Assembly: GCF_031732815.1 (NCBI RefSeq)
Contig: NZ_JAVMKF010000293.1
Span: 1-64,000 of the forward strand
Length of the DNA: 64,000 bases
Origin: Accumulibacter sp031732815
GTDB lineage: Bacteria; Pseudomonadota; Gammaproteobacteria; Burkholderiales; Rhodocyclaceae
Reading direction: 5' to 3'
This document shows, piece by piece, positions 16,214-24,871 of this stretch. The notes beneath the pieces were generated by a model that was not told the DNA's origin, made no database searches, and was given only the letters and a program-made list of their open reading frames with translations. A program made the translations under genes and the position numbers. Within the stretch, counting starts at the first letter, position 1. Each line of letters begins with the position of its first letter.

Positions 16214-17469
16214 CAGCGGAACCCGAAGCTTTCGAAGTGGATCTGTCGCGGACTTGTTCCCCGCTTGAGCAGGGTTCTTCGCGCCGCCGCCAACATTCCC
16301 GGCGGCCCACAAAAGTAGCACTCCTGGCCAGTCACCAGCGCGCCCGCTTCGGCCAGCAGCAGCTCGAGATTCGGTGCTTCATCGCCGGTTGCCAGGGTAT
16401 AGAGGGCAAGCTTCGGGTCAGCAGCGGCCAGCGCCTGCAACTCATCGACGAAAGCCGCGTCGGCTGTGCTGCGATAAAGATAGAGCAGGGTCGTCGGCTG
16501 GACTAGCCGGGAGGAGCGTAGCAGCGCCAGGAATGGCGTAATGCCGATGCCGCCGGCCAACCAGAGCTGGCGTGCGACCGGCCGGTCGGCGAGGAACGAT
16601 CCGAATGGACCGTGGACACGCGCCGGCACGCCTGGCGCGATCAATTGCATGCGCCGTGTACAGTCGCCGAGTGCCTTGACAGCAATCCGCAGATCGCCGT
16701 CAGCATCGACGGCGCTGACCGTGAACGGGTGAAACTCGCCGCAGCCCCGGAAGCCGGCGCCGGAAAAGAAGGCGACCAGAACAAACTGCCCAGCGCTGGC
16801 GGCGATCGGCCGAGCCAGTGGTGACAGGGCAATCTCGAGCACGTCGTCGGTGACGTGCACGGCGGCCCGGACGAGATAGGGCCGTGCAGTCCGTGCCGAG
16901 TCCTCGCCGAGCAGTCGCCAGCCAAGCAACAGCACGCACAGCGCGAGCAGTGGCAGGACGGGCCCGTCGATTCCGAGCAGGAAGAGGTGCAGCAGTCCGC
17001 AAAGAACGCCGATACCCAGAACGAAATGCAGCCGGCGCCAGCTCCGGTAGGCCAGGCGCTGAGCAAACGTCGCCGCCAGGCCCAGCATGAGAAGGAACAG
17101 CGCAAGCCAGCCGAGCCAGATCGGCCAGAGCTGGGGGGCAGGGAAAAGGATTTGCCAGGCGAGTTGCGGCGAATCCATCCAGGCATCCGCGGCGAGCGCC
17201 AGCGGATGCGCCAGAAGCAGAAGATAGGCTGCCACGCCGATCCGATGGTGCCAGTGGTACATTCTTTCCAGGCCGCCCAGCCAGGGCGCCAGCCAGGTCT
17301 CGCGCAACATCAGGAAGAGACTGGCCAGGAGCAGTCCACAGCCCGCCCAGCCAAGCACGATACCCAGGCTGCGCGCCAGCGACAGTCCATCGGGAAACGC
17401 CCACCAGACGGGAACAGCCGTGCACGCGACGACAAGCAGCGGAATCGACAGGCGGCGAATCAGGTTCAT
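16213..17469 (-). CDS. Ferric-reductase-like transmembrane flavocytochrome (FAD/NAD-binding)
   Basis: The product has 418 residues from the ATG at 17469; a TTG eight codons upstream, 2 bases after the preceding stop, is the alternative. About six membrane helices fill residues 1-200, with histidines placed for haem b (HHRIGVAAYLLLLAHPLAL and RLHFVLGIGV...GLLHLFLLG). A ferredoxin-reductase-type part follows: the flavin motif HPFTVSAVD, the nucleotide motif AGGIGITPF, and a C-terminal CGPPGM...HFESFGFR. It should move electrons from cytoplasmic NAD(P)H across the membrane through FAD and haem. It is coupled to the b5 gene downstream. Relatives are called ferric reductases, but the acceptor here is not shown. 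Confidence 0.9.
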   Translation of the reverse strand: MNLIRRLSIPLLVVACTAVPVWWAFPDGLSLARSLGIVLGWAGCGLLLASLFLMLRETWLAPWLGGLERMYHWHHRIGVAAYLLLLAHPLALAADAWMDSPQLAWQILFPAPQLWPIWLGWLALFLLMLGLAATFAQRLAYRSWRRLHFVLGIGVLCGLLHLFLLGIDGPVLPLLALCVLLLGWRLLGEDSARTARPYLVRAAVHVTDDVLEIALSPLARPIAASAGQFVLVAFFSGAGFRGCGEFHPFTVSAVDADGDLRIAVKALGDCTRRMQLIAPGVPARVHGPFGSFLADRPVARQLWLAGGIGITPFLALLRSSRLVQPTTLLYLYRSTADAAFVDELQALAAADPKLALYTLATGDEAPNLELLLAEAGALVTGQECYFCGPPGMLAAARRTLLKRGTSPRQIHFESFGFR

Positions 17470-17495
17470 GAGCGGAAACGGAAGACGGCCCAAAG

Positions 17496-17792
17496 TCAGC
17501 CGGACGGCTTGTCCGCTTGCAGGTGCTCGCAGATGTCGCGCTTGCCACGCGGCAATTCAAGCCCGCGCTGGCGGGCACGTTCTTCCATCTGTTCGTGGTG
17601 CGCCAGGCGGTAACGCTGACATTCTTCGTACGTCCGAAAGCCGCGGATGCGCGCCTGATGCTCAATTCGTTCCTCAGGCGTCATCAGTTGCCACCCGCGC
17701 GTGTTCGCTTCGCTCGCTCGCCAAGGCCCGCCGGCATGCACACTGGCCGACAAGGCCAGCGCGTAGAAAGTTACCAGAAGCATGTTGATCAT
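17496..17792 (-). CDS. Small exported hypothetical protein
   Basis: This 98-residue product starts at the ATG at 17792, after a GGTGGAG ribosome site. Residues 1-19 form a signal peptide (MINMLLVTFYALALSASVHA). The mature part is charged and rich in Arg, Glu and His, with LMTPEERIEHQARIRGF and an EECQRYRLAHHEQM segment predicted to be helical. I do not recognise a named family, although short periplasmic proteins of the type MTPEER...HQ...M occur beside redox genes. It is the first gene of a three-gene minus-strand unit with the flavocytochrome and the b5 protein, separated from the former by at most 26 bases. Confidence 0.75.
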   Translation of the reverse strand: MINMLLVTFYALALSASVHAGGPWRASEANTRGWQLMTPEERIEHQARIRGFRTYEECQRYRLAHHEQMEERARQRGLELPRGKRDICEHLQADKPSG

Positions 17793-18135
17793 CGGTCGTA
17801 CTCTCCACCTCGAACGAAGCGCGCGCTCCCGGGGGCAAGCTCCTTGTCGTGTCCACTGAAGCCGTGCGCAGCATTCGCCGCGCAAGCGGCAAGGCCAAGT
17901 TGCGCGGCACCGCCAGGTGGCAGCAATGAAGTGGTCGGCGCTTCCGGCGCGGCGCACTGGAGAAGCAAGCGCGTAACGCATCGTGCTGCCCCGCTGCGTC
18001 GCGACTGCGAGCAGCTCGGCGCAGCGCTTTCCAGGCGGGCATGACGGGAGGCCGGACAGTAGAGACTCGGGCCAGCCGCGCCTGCCGGCCACCAGGGCGG
18101 CGCGCATCATCGCGTTCGTCGCGTGCGGCTGTGCA
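17793..18135. other. Non-coding stretch between the SPFH genes and the redox operon
   Basis: These 343 bases have no supportable gene. The short frames present are arginine/alanine-rich. The stretch should carry the end of the SPFH transcript and the promoter of the small exported protein gene. I see no strong terminator hairpin and no good -35/-10 pair. Confidence 0.5.
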
Positions 18136-19044
18136 CTACGGCTGCGGTCCATGGCGGGCGGCGATCAAGGACTTGAGCAGTTCATCATGCGGCGGTAGCA
18201 GCGTGAGCTGGCCCTTGCTGGCAAGCAACTGCTGAACCTCCAGGATCTCGAAGAGCGCATCGGCGACTTCCCGGTCGGCGGCGATCACCTGGATCGCCTG
18301 GCCGACGATCTGTGGCCGGGTCGCGCCCGCCTTGGCGAACTCGATCGCCGCCAGGCGCTCGGCAGTGCTGGTGATGATGTTCACCTGGTTGGCGCCATCC
18401 TGCTTGATCGCCGAAGTCACCTGACGCAGGCGGTTGACGACTTTCTCCTGGATGTGCCGGGTCATTCCCGCATCGCGGAAATGCACCTTGCGGATATAGA
18501 CCGAACCGAGTTTATAGCCCCATTCGTGCGAACGCGGCGACACTTCCTCGCGCACCGCCTTGCTCATTCCGTGCCGGTTGATCAGCATCTGTTCGAGCGG
18601 CATGTTGCTCAAGGAACGGACGACCGCATTGCTCACGTTCGCCGCCAGCGAGCCGCGCGGGTCGGCGTTGCGGAAGAGGTAGGCCAACGGCTGGCTGATG
18701 TACATCTCGTACCAGATGCCAACGCCCATCGGCGCGCCCTCTTCCGAGTTGACCGGGTTGCTGCGCAGGTATTGCTGGTCGAGCCGCATGTCGAGGACCT
18801 CGCGCCGGCCGAGCCACATCACCAGGAATGCGGGCAGACCAATGCTGAGCGGCAGGAAGTGCAACCCCGGCTCGTTCAGAATCCCGACCACCCGCCCGAA
18901 GAGAACGAAGACCTGGCAGGTTCCCTCCTGGACGATGGTGTACAAGCCGAGACGCTGGAGGAGCAACAGGGTCAGCGGGACGACGGCCCATAAGGCAATG
19001 AAGGTCGCTGCGGCAGCGGTCGGGAAGCCGATCCAGGCGCTCAT
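18136..19044 (-). CDS. SPFH/Band 7 domain membrane protein
   Basis: The product has 302 residues. An N-terminal membrane hairpin (about 10-30 and 65-80) is followed by an SPFH (stomatin/prohibitin/flotillin/HflK-C) domain and a C-terminal helical part with AIEFAKAGATRPQIVGQAIQ. Such proteins form large cages or rafts at the membrane and often control proteases or membrane order. The start overlaps the stop of the preceding SPFH gene (ATGA), so the two are made together and probably form hetero-oligomers, as HflK and HflC do. There is no protease or NfeD gene adjacent to name the complex further. Confidence 0.85.
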   Translation of the reverse strand: MSAWIGFPTAAAATFIALWAVVPLTLLLLQRLGLYTIVQEGTCQVFVLFGRVVGILNEPGLHFLPLSIGLPAFLVMWLGRREVLDMRLDQQYLRSNPVNSEEGAPMGVGIWYEMYISQPLAYLFRNADPRGSLAANVSNAVVRSLSNMPLEQMLINRHGMSKAVREEVSPRSHEWGYKLGSVYIRKVHFRDAGMTRHIQEKVVNRLRQVTSAIKQDGANQVNIITSTAERLAAIEFAKAGATRPQIVGQAIQVIAADREVADALFEILEVQQLLASKGQLTLLPPHDELLKSLIAARHGPQP

Positions 19045-20024
19045 TCTTTCACCTCGCGGATGACGCTGCGCGCATGCGAAAAGAGAGGCACGCGGACGTT
19101 GCGCAAGTACGCGCGCAGCGTATCCGGACCGCTTTCGCGCAAGACGCCGAGTTCTCTGGCCAGCGCAACCAGCGGCTCTACTTCCGCTTGCGCATTGAGT
19201 GTCTGGATTTCGACCGCACGCCTCGACTGGACGATCTTCTGATCGGCCAGTGCCTGCGCCAGGCTGATGTCGGAAGAAACCTGGTTATAAGCTGTGTTGA
19301 TTGCCGCCAGCGCGGTTTCCACCTCGCCCGGCGGGTCGATCCCGGTGATCAGCGAGGCATCGAGGATGATCCCGTAGCGCGCAGCCGACGAGGCGCACTC
19401 ACGTTCCATGTGTTCGTTCAGGTCGCGTAGATTTTTGCGCAGATCGTTGATCGAAACGCCGGTGACGGCACTCATTTCGCCACCGCGTGCGGCTTCAGCG
19501 CCATTTGGTGCAGCAAAACCCGCGATGCGCTCGCGCAGCACCGAAACAAAGTAGCCCATGACGTGCGAGATCGGGTGCTTGACGCCAAAAAGGTAGGCGT
19601 AGAGATTGCTTTCGGCAACGCGGTAGCGAATCTGGCCCGTCAGGCCGGTGTCGAGCTGGTCCTTGGTCACCGCATCGAGTACCGTCCCGTGCGCGTTGGC
19701 CGTCGGATCCTCCGGGTCGTGCGCCATGTTCATCGTCTGCGTGGCGATCGAGACCTTGTAGATCCTTTCCCAGGGCCATTTGAAGTAAGGCCCGCCGGGC
19801 GGAATGACGCGCAGCTGCGGATAGTTGTAGCGCGCCTTGTCGTCATCGCTCAGGCTTTCGCCGAGTGCCGACTGCGCGGTCATTGTCTCACCAACACGCT
19901 GCACGCGACCGAAGACGGTCTTCACGGCACGTTCGTTCTGGTCCACCGTGTACAAGCAGTTGAGCCCGTAGCGCGCTAGCAACCAGGCAAGCAGTCCGAT
20001 CAGCATACCGAACATGATATCCAT
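19041..20024 (-). CDS. SPFH/Band 7 domain membrane protein, first of a pair
   Basis: The product has 327 residues. A single N-terminal membrane segment (about 3-24) is followed by DQNERAVKTVFGRVQRV, which opens the SPFH domain. A coiled-coil region (ISLAQALADQKIVQSRRAVEIQTLNAQ, split here at the middle as it is typical of HflK/HflC-like tails) comes next, and then a charged end. It is larger than its partner downstream and carries an insertion around residues 50-70. It probably assembles with the partner into a membrane-bound ring. Upstream 215 bases to aroG hold no gene. Confidence 0.85.
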   Translation of the reverse strand: MDIMFGMLIGLLAWLLARYGLNCLYTVDQNERAVKTVFGRVQRVGETMTAQSALGESLSDDDKARYNYPQLRVIPPGGPYFKWPWERIYKVSIATQTMNMAHDPEDPTANAHGTVLDAVTKDQLDTGLTGQIRYRVAESNLYAYLFGVKHPISHVMGYFVSVLRERIAGFAAPNGAEAARGGEMSAVTGVSINDLRKNLRDLNEHMERECASSAARYGIILDASLITGIDPPGEVETALAAINTAYNQVSSDISLAQALADQKIVQSRRAVEIQTLNAQAEVEPLVALARELGVLRESGPDTLRAYLRNVRVPLFSHARSVIREVKE

Positions 20025-20239
20025 CCGTATCCTCCTGCTCCTGCACCGAGCGGTGCGTCACCGCGGCTGCACCGACAGGGGCGATTATGCGGCATTTGCC
20101 GGGCGCTGCGGCCGTGCCTGCTGGCGTGCGGCAAGCGCTTGGCGCAAGGCGCGGCGGTCAGCCCCGCCGGTGCGTGGCAGCGCTCAGGATCGCCCGCTAT
20201 TCGCAGGCTGTTGCCCGCACAAAGGCCGCCCGTCGCGCG

Positions 20240-21319
20240 CTAGGCACGCGCGAGGCGGGCGGGCAGCACCTCGCGCAACAAACCGGCCGCGTCGCGAATC
20301 ATCCGTTCGGTGGTGGCCCAATCGACGCACGAGTCGGTGACCGAACAGCCGTAGATCAACTGCGACAGATCCTCGGGAATCGGCTGGTTGCCGGCTACGA
20401 TGTTCGATTCGATCATCATGCCGACGATCGAGCGGTTGCCCAGGCGAACCTGATTGACCACATCAGCCATCACCAAAGGCTGCAGTTCGTACTTCTTGTA
20501 GCTGTTGGCGTGCGAGCAGTCGATCACCACGTTGCTCGACAAGCCCGCCTTGCGCAGGGCGATTTCAGCCATCTGAACGCTCACGGTGTCGTAATTCGGC
20601 CGGTCGCCGCCGCCACGCAGAACCAGGTGGCCATGGCGGTTGCCGCGCGTACGTACAATCGCCGTCCTGCCCTGCTCGTTGATGCCGAGGAAGCTGTGCG
20701 GGTGCGCTGCGGAAAGAATGGCATTCACGGCGATCCCGATGTCGCCGTTGGTGCCGTTCTTGAACCCCACCGGGGTCGACAGGCCGGACGATATCTCGCG
20801 ATGCGTCTGCGACTCGCTGGTGCGCGCGCCGATCGCCGTCCACGAAATGAGGTCGCCAAGGTATTGCGGCGAGATCGGATCAAGCGCTTCGGTGCCCGCC
20901 GGCAGTCCGAGTTCGGCCAGTTGCAGGAGGAAGCTGCGTGCCTTGCGCATTCCTTCGTCGACGTGGAACGAGTCGTCCATGTCCGGATCGTTGATGTAGC
21001 CTTTCCAGCCGGTCGTCGTGCGCGGTTTTTCGAAGTAGACGCGCATGACGAGATAGAGCGTGTCCTCGACCTCGCGCGCCAGTTCGAGCAGACGATGGGC
21101 GTAGTCCAGCCCGGCAACCGGGTCGTGGATCGAGCAAGGTCCGACGATGACGAACAAACGATGATCCTGGCGGTCGAGAATGTGGCTCAACACGGCCCGG
21201 CCACGCCGGACGGTGCCGGCGGCGCTCGGCGTCAGCGGCAGATGCGTGAGAATCTCCTCCGGAGAGGGCATCGGGTCGAATGCGGTAACGTTGATGTTGT
21301 CGAGGTCGATGGTCGTCAT
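20240..21319 (-). CDS. aroG: 3-deoxy-7-phosphoheptulonate synthase, class I
   Basis: The product has 359 residues, the usual length for AroF/G/H-type enzymes. It condenses phosphoenolpyruvate and erythrose 4-phosphate in the first step of aromatic amino acid synthesis. Conserved active-site segments are visible: GPCSIHD (60-66), EKPRTTTGWKG (97-107), RHGHLVLRGGG and DCSHANS. Which aromatic amino acid inhibits it cannot be read from the sequence. It lies 12 bases downstream of the mfd stop on the same strand, so it may be cotranscribed. Other shikimate genes of the window (aroK, aroB, aroC) are elsewhere. Confidence 0.95.
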   Translation of the reverse strand: MTTIDLDNINVTAFDPMPSPEEILTHLPLTPSAAGTVRRGRAVLSHILDRQDHRLFVIVGPCSIHDPVAGLDYAHRLLELAREVEDTLYLVMRVYFEKPRTTTGWKGYINDPDMDDSFHVDEGMRKARSFLLQLAELGLPAGTEALDPISPQYLGDLISWTAIGARTSESQTHREISSGLSTPVGFKNGTNGDIGIAVNAILSAAHPHSFLGINEQGRTAIVRTRGNRHGHLVLRGGGDRPNYDTVSVQMAEIALRKAGLSSNVVIDCSHANSYKKYELQPLVMADVVNQVRLGNRSIVGMMIESNIVAGNQPIPEDLSQLIYGCSVTDSCVDWATTERMIRDAAGLLREVLPARLARA

Positions 21320-21331
21320 GGAAGGTCAGAT

Positions 21332-24300
21332 TCAGTTGGCTAGGCGTTGAACAAGATCCCGCACGGCCGCTACGCGCTCAGCGAGCGTCGTGCTTTGCCG
21401 CTTGAGGATGAGTTTGTCCGGACCGGCAAGGCGGCAGTTGCGGTCCTTCTGGACAAGATTGATGATCCGTATCGGTTCGATCGGCGTTTCGGGCGAAAAC
21501 TGAAGAACAACTTGCCCGGCCGTGACGTCGAGCTTGCTTATCCCCAACGGCTTGCAGAGGAGGCGCAGACGGTGGCCGTCGAGCAGCGCGCGGGCTGGCT
21601 CCGGCAATTCGCCGAAACGATCGACGAGTTCCTCGTGCAACGCGGTCAGCTCGTCGGCGTCGCTGCAATCGGCCAGTCGCTTGTACAGCGTCAGACGTTC
21701 GTTGACGTCGGAGGCGTAGTCCGCCGGCAGCAGCGCCGGCATATGCAGGTTGATTTCCGAGGCAAGCGCCAGTGGCGCTGCCGGATCGACCTCCTTGCCC
21801 TGCTTCAGCGCGGCGACGGCGCGCGTCAACATTTCGCTGAACATGGTGAAGCCGACTTCCTGCATTTCGCCTGACTGGTTATCGCCGAGCACCTCGCCGG
21901 CGCCGCGGATCTCGAGGTCGTGCATCGCCAGATAGAAGCCGGCGCCAAGTTGATCCATCATCTGGATGGCTTCCAGCCGCTGGCGAGCCTGTTTGTTGAG
22001 CGCGCCTTCGTCGTGCGTCAGCAGGTAGGCATAGGCCTGATGGTGTGAACGCCCGACGCGTCCGCGTAACTGGTGCAGCTGGGCGAGGCCGAACTTCTCG
22101 GCCTGGTTGATGATCATCGTATTCGCGTGCGGGTTGTCGATGCCGGTTTCGATGATCGTCGTGCACAGGAGGACATTGGCGCGCTGCTGGGTGAACTCGC
22201 GCATGACGCGTTCGAGCTCGCGTTCGTTCATCTGGCCATGTCCAACGACGATGCGCGCTTCCGGCAGAATCCTGCGCAAGTGCTCGTGCATCCGCTCAAT
22301 GCTGGCGACCTCGTTGTGCAGGAAATAGACCTGGCCGCCGCGCTTGAACTCGCGCAGCAGTGCTTCGCGAATGATGCCCTCCGAGTAGCGGGTGACGAAG
22401 GTCTTGATCGACAGCCGCTTCTGCGGCGCGGTGGCGATCACCGAGAAGTCGCGCAGGCCTTCGAGCGACATTGCCAAGGTGCGCGGAATTGGCGTCGCCG
22501 TCAGCGTCAGAACGTCGACCTCGGCGCGCAAGGCCTTCAGCGCCTCCTTCTGACGGACGCCGAAGCGGTGCTCCTCGTCGATGATGACCAAGCCCAGACG
22601 GTTGAACCGGATGTCCTTCTGCAGCAGCCGATGCGTCCCGATGACGATGTCGAGTTTGCCGGCAGCCAGCCGGTCGACCACTTGCGCCCCCTCGCGCGCC
22701 GTGCGGAAGCGTGAGAGCTCGGCAATGTTGACCGGCCAGTCGGCAAAGCGGTCCTGGAAGGTCTCGAAATGCTGTTCGCAGAGCAGCGTCGTCGGACAGA
22801 GGACTGCCACTTGCCGGCCGCCGGCAACCGCACAGAAGGCGGCGCGCAGCGCCACTTCGGTCTTGCCGAAGCCGACATCGCCGCATACCAGGCGATCCAT
22901 CGGGCGGCCCGATTTCATGTCCTCGAGCACGGCGGCGATGGCTGCTGCCTGATCCTGAGTTTCCTCGAAACCGAAGCCGTCGGCGAAGGCATCGTAGTCG
23001 TGCGCCTTGTACTGGCAGGCATGCCCCTGGCGCGCAGCGCGCAGCGCGTACAGCGCGAGCAGTTCGGCGGCCGTGTCGCGCGCCTGCTGGGCGGCCCGGC
23101 GCTTGGCCTTTTCCCAGTGTGGCGAACCTAGTGTGTGCAGCGGTGCGGCGTCGGGATCGGCGCCCGAGTAGCGCGAGATGACGTGCAGTTGCGCCACCGG
23201 GACGTAGAGCTTGGCGTTGTCGGCGTAGTGCAGTTCGAGGAACTCCATTGCGCCCTCGCCCAGGTCGAGATGGACCAGGCCCTGATAGCGCGCAACGCCG
23301 TGCTGCTCATGCACGACCGGCGCGCCCACCTTGAGCTCAGTCAGGTCGCGCAGCCAGTTGTCGACCGAGGACCGGCGCTGGCCGCTCTGGCGTCCACGGC
23401 GCGATGGGCTGTCCGCGTAAAGCTCGGCTTCCGTGACCAAGGCGAGTTGGCCGATCTGAAAACCTTCCTGGAGCGGCCCGACGGCGAGCGCGAGGCGGGT
23501 GTCGGCGGCGAGAAAGCTGGCCAGATCCGGACACGCAACAAGCGGCAAGGCGAACTCTGCGCACAGGCCGGCAAGCGTTTCGCGCCGCCCAGGGCTCTCC
23601 GCCAGCAGCAGGACTCGCCCCGCGTAGCCCTCGACGAAGGTCTTCAGTCGACCCAGCGGATCGTCGGCGCGCCGGTCAATGGCGACCGATGGCAGGCGCC
23701 CGCTTGGGCCGCCGTCGCCGCGGTCGAGACTGATCCGGGCGTAAGACCTGGCAGCGACGAAGAAAGTCTCCTCGGCGAGAAAAAGTTCTTCCGGCGCCAG
23801 CAGCGGGCGGCTGCGGTCGCCCGCAAGCAGCCGATGGCGGCCCTGCGCCTCATGCCAGAAAGCACGGAGGGCAGCCGGAACATCCGCGTGCAGGCAGACC
23901 ACGCTGCGCTCCGGCAGGTAGTCGAAGAGCGTCGCCGTTTCATCGAAGAAAAGCGGCAACCAGTACTCGAGACCCGGTACCGGAATGCCGCTGGACACGT
24001 CCTTGTAGATTCCGGCACGCAGCGGATCACCCTCGAAAGCCGTTCGGAAGTTGCGCCGAAAGCGCGTTCGTCCTGTTTCGTCGAGCGGAAATTCACGTGC
24101 CGGGAGAAGGCGAACCTCGGCGACCGGATACAGCGTGCGCTGGCTGTCGGCGTCGAAAGTCTTGATCGTTTCGATCTGCTCGTCGAACAGATCGAGGCGG
24201 TACGGCAATGGCGATCCCATCGGAAACAGGTCGACCAGACCCCCGCGAATCGCGTATTCGCCGGGCGCAACGACCTGCGTCACGTGCGCGTAGCCGGCCA

Positions 24301-24736
24301 CCGTCATCTGCGCCCGGAAGCGTTCCGCATCGAGTCTGTCGCCCTGCTTGAGGAAGAAGGTGTAGCCTGCCAGATAAGCCGGTGGTGGCAAACGGCAGAC
24401 GGCGGTGCTCACCGGCACCAGCAGGACATCGCAATCGCCCTGGGTTACGGCGTAAAGCGTCGCCAAGCGCTCGGAAATCAGGTCGTGATGCGGCGAGAAG
24501 ACGTCGTAGGGCAGGGTTTCCCAGTCGGGCAGCAAGCGCACGCGCAAGTCCGCCGCGAACCAGGGGATCTCGTTCAGCAAGCGCTGTGCGTCGCCGGCGC
24601 TCGCGGTCAGCACGGCGAGCAGGCGCGGCGCGCCGCCGCGTTTCGCCTGGCTCGCCAGTTCGGCGAGCAGCAGTGCATCCGCTGAGCCGGCGAAAGGGGG
24701 AAGCTGTCGCCTTTCGCCAGGCTCGGGCAGAGGCAT
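21332..24736 (-). CDS. mfd: Transcription-repair coupling factor Mfd
   Basis: The product has 1134 residues from the ATG at 24736 (MPLPEPGERR). The frame is open to an ATG at 24838, but that codon overlaps a TATAAT box, so it should not be on the mRNA. UvrB-like domains come first, then the RNA-polymerase-interacting domain (KVGAPVVHEQHGVARYQGL region) and a RecG-like motor. The motor has the Walker A GDVGFGKTEVA (about 620), DEEHRFG (about 720) and LTATPIPRTLAMSL. The C-terminal regulatory domain is complete. Mfd removes stalled RNA polymerase at DNA lesions and recruits UvrA. It sits between cobB and aroG. Confidence 0.96.
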   Translation of the reverse strand: MPLPEPGERRQLPPFAGSADALLLAELASQAKRGGAPRLLAVLTASAGDAQRLLNEIPWFAADLRVRLLPDWETLPYDVFSPHHDLISERLATLYAVTQGDCDVLLVPVSTAVCRLPPPAYLAGYTFFLKQGDRLDAERFRAQMTVAGYAHVTQVVAPGEYAIRGGLVDLFPMGSPLPYRLDLFDEQIETIKTFDADSQRTLYPVAEVRLLPAREFPLDETGRTRFRRNFRTAFEGDPLRAGIYKDVSSGIPVPGLEYWLPLFFDETATLFDYLPERSVVCLHADVPAALRAFWHEAQGRHRLLAGDRSRPLLAPEELFLAEETFFVAARSYARISLDRGDGGPSGRLPSVAIDRRADDPLGRLKTFVEGYAGRVLLLAESPGRRETLAGLCAEFALPLVACPDLASFLAADTRLALAVGPLQEGFQIGQLALVTEAELYADSPSRRGRQSGQRRSSVDNWLRDLTELKVGAPVVHEQHGVARYQGLVHLDLGEGAMEFLELHYADNAKLYVPVAQLHVISRYSGADPDAAPLHTLGSPHWEKAKRRAAQQARDTAAELLALYALRAARQGHACQYKAHDYDAFADGFGFEETQDQAAAIAAVLEDMKSGRPMDRLVCGDVGFGKTEVALRAAFCAVAGGRQVAVLCPTTLLCEQHFETFQDRFADWPVNIAELSRFRTAREGAQVVDRLAAGKLDIVIGTHRLLQKDIRFNRLGLVIIDEEHRFGVRQKEALKALRAEVDVLTLTATPIPRTLAMSLEGLRDFSVIATAPQKRLSIKTFVTRYSEGIIREALLREFKRGGQVYFLHNEVASIERMHEHLRRILPEARIVVGHGQMNERELERVMREFTQQRANVLLCTTIIETGIDNPHANTMIINQAEKFGLAQLHQLRGRVGRSHHQAYAYLLTHDEGALNKQARQRLEAIQMMDQLGAGFYLAMHDLEIRGAGEVLGDNQSGEMQEVGFTMFSEMLTRAVAALKQGKEVDPAAPLALASEINLHMPALLPADYASDVNERLTLYKRLADCSDADELTALHEELVDRFGELPEPARALLDGHRLRLLCKPLGISKLDVTAGQVVLQFSPETPIEPIRIINLVQKDRNCRLAGPDKLILKRQSTTLAERVAAVRDLVQRLAN

Positions 24737-24836
24737 TCGGGGAAGCGGTAGCGGCAAGAAGGACGACTCGCTGGTCTGGCTTGGCTGGTAAGTGGCGGCC
24801 GCGGAGGGCGCGGCGCGCACGGGGCGAAAGGCGCGC

Positions 24837-24842
24837 ATTATA
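24837..24842 (-). promoter_or_regulatory. mfd: Putative -10 element (TATAAT) for mfd
   Basis: On the minus strand TATAAT lies at 24842-24837, between cobB and mfd. Transcription would begin near 24830, so the ATG at 24838 could not be translated from it and the ATG at 24736 becomes the better start. There is no good -35. Confidence 0.5.
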
Positions 24843-24871
24843 GCCTGGCCGGCAGGCGCCGCCGGGCGTGC

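Noticed and set aside
23135..24685. Plus-strand frame (516 codons) opposite mfd
   Set aside because: Shadow of mfd, with arginine/glutamine-rich product and no domain.
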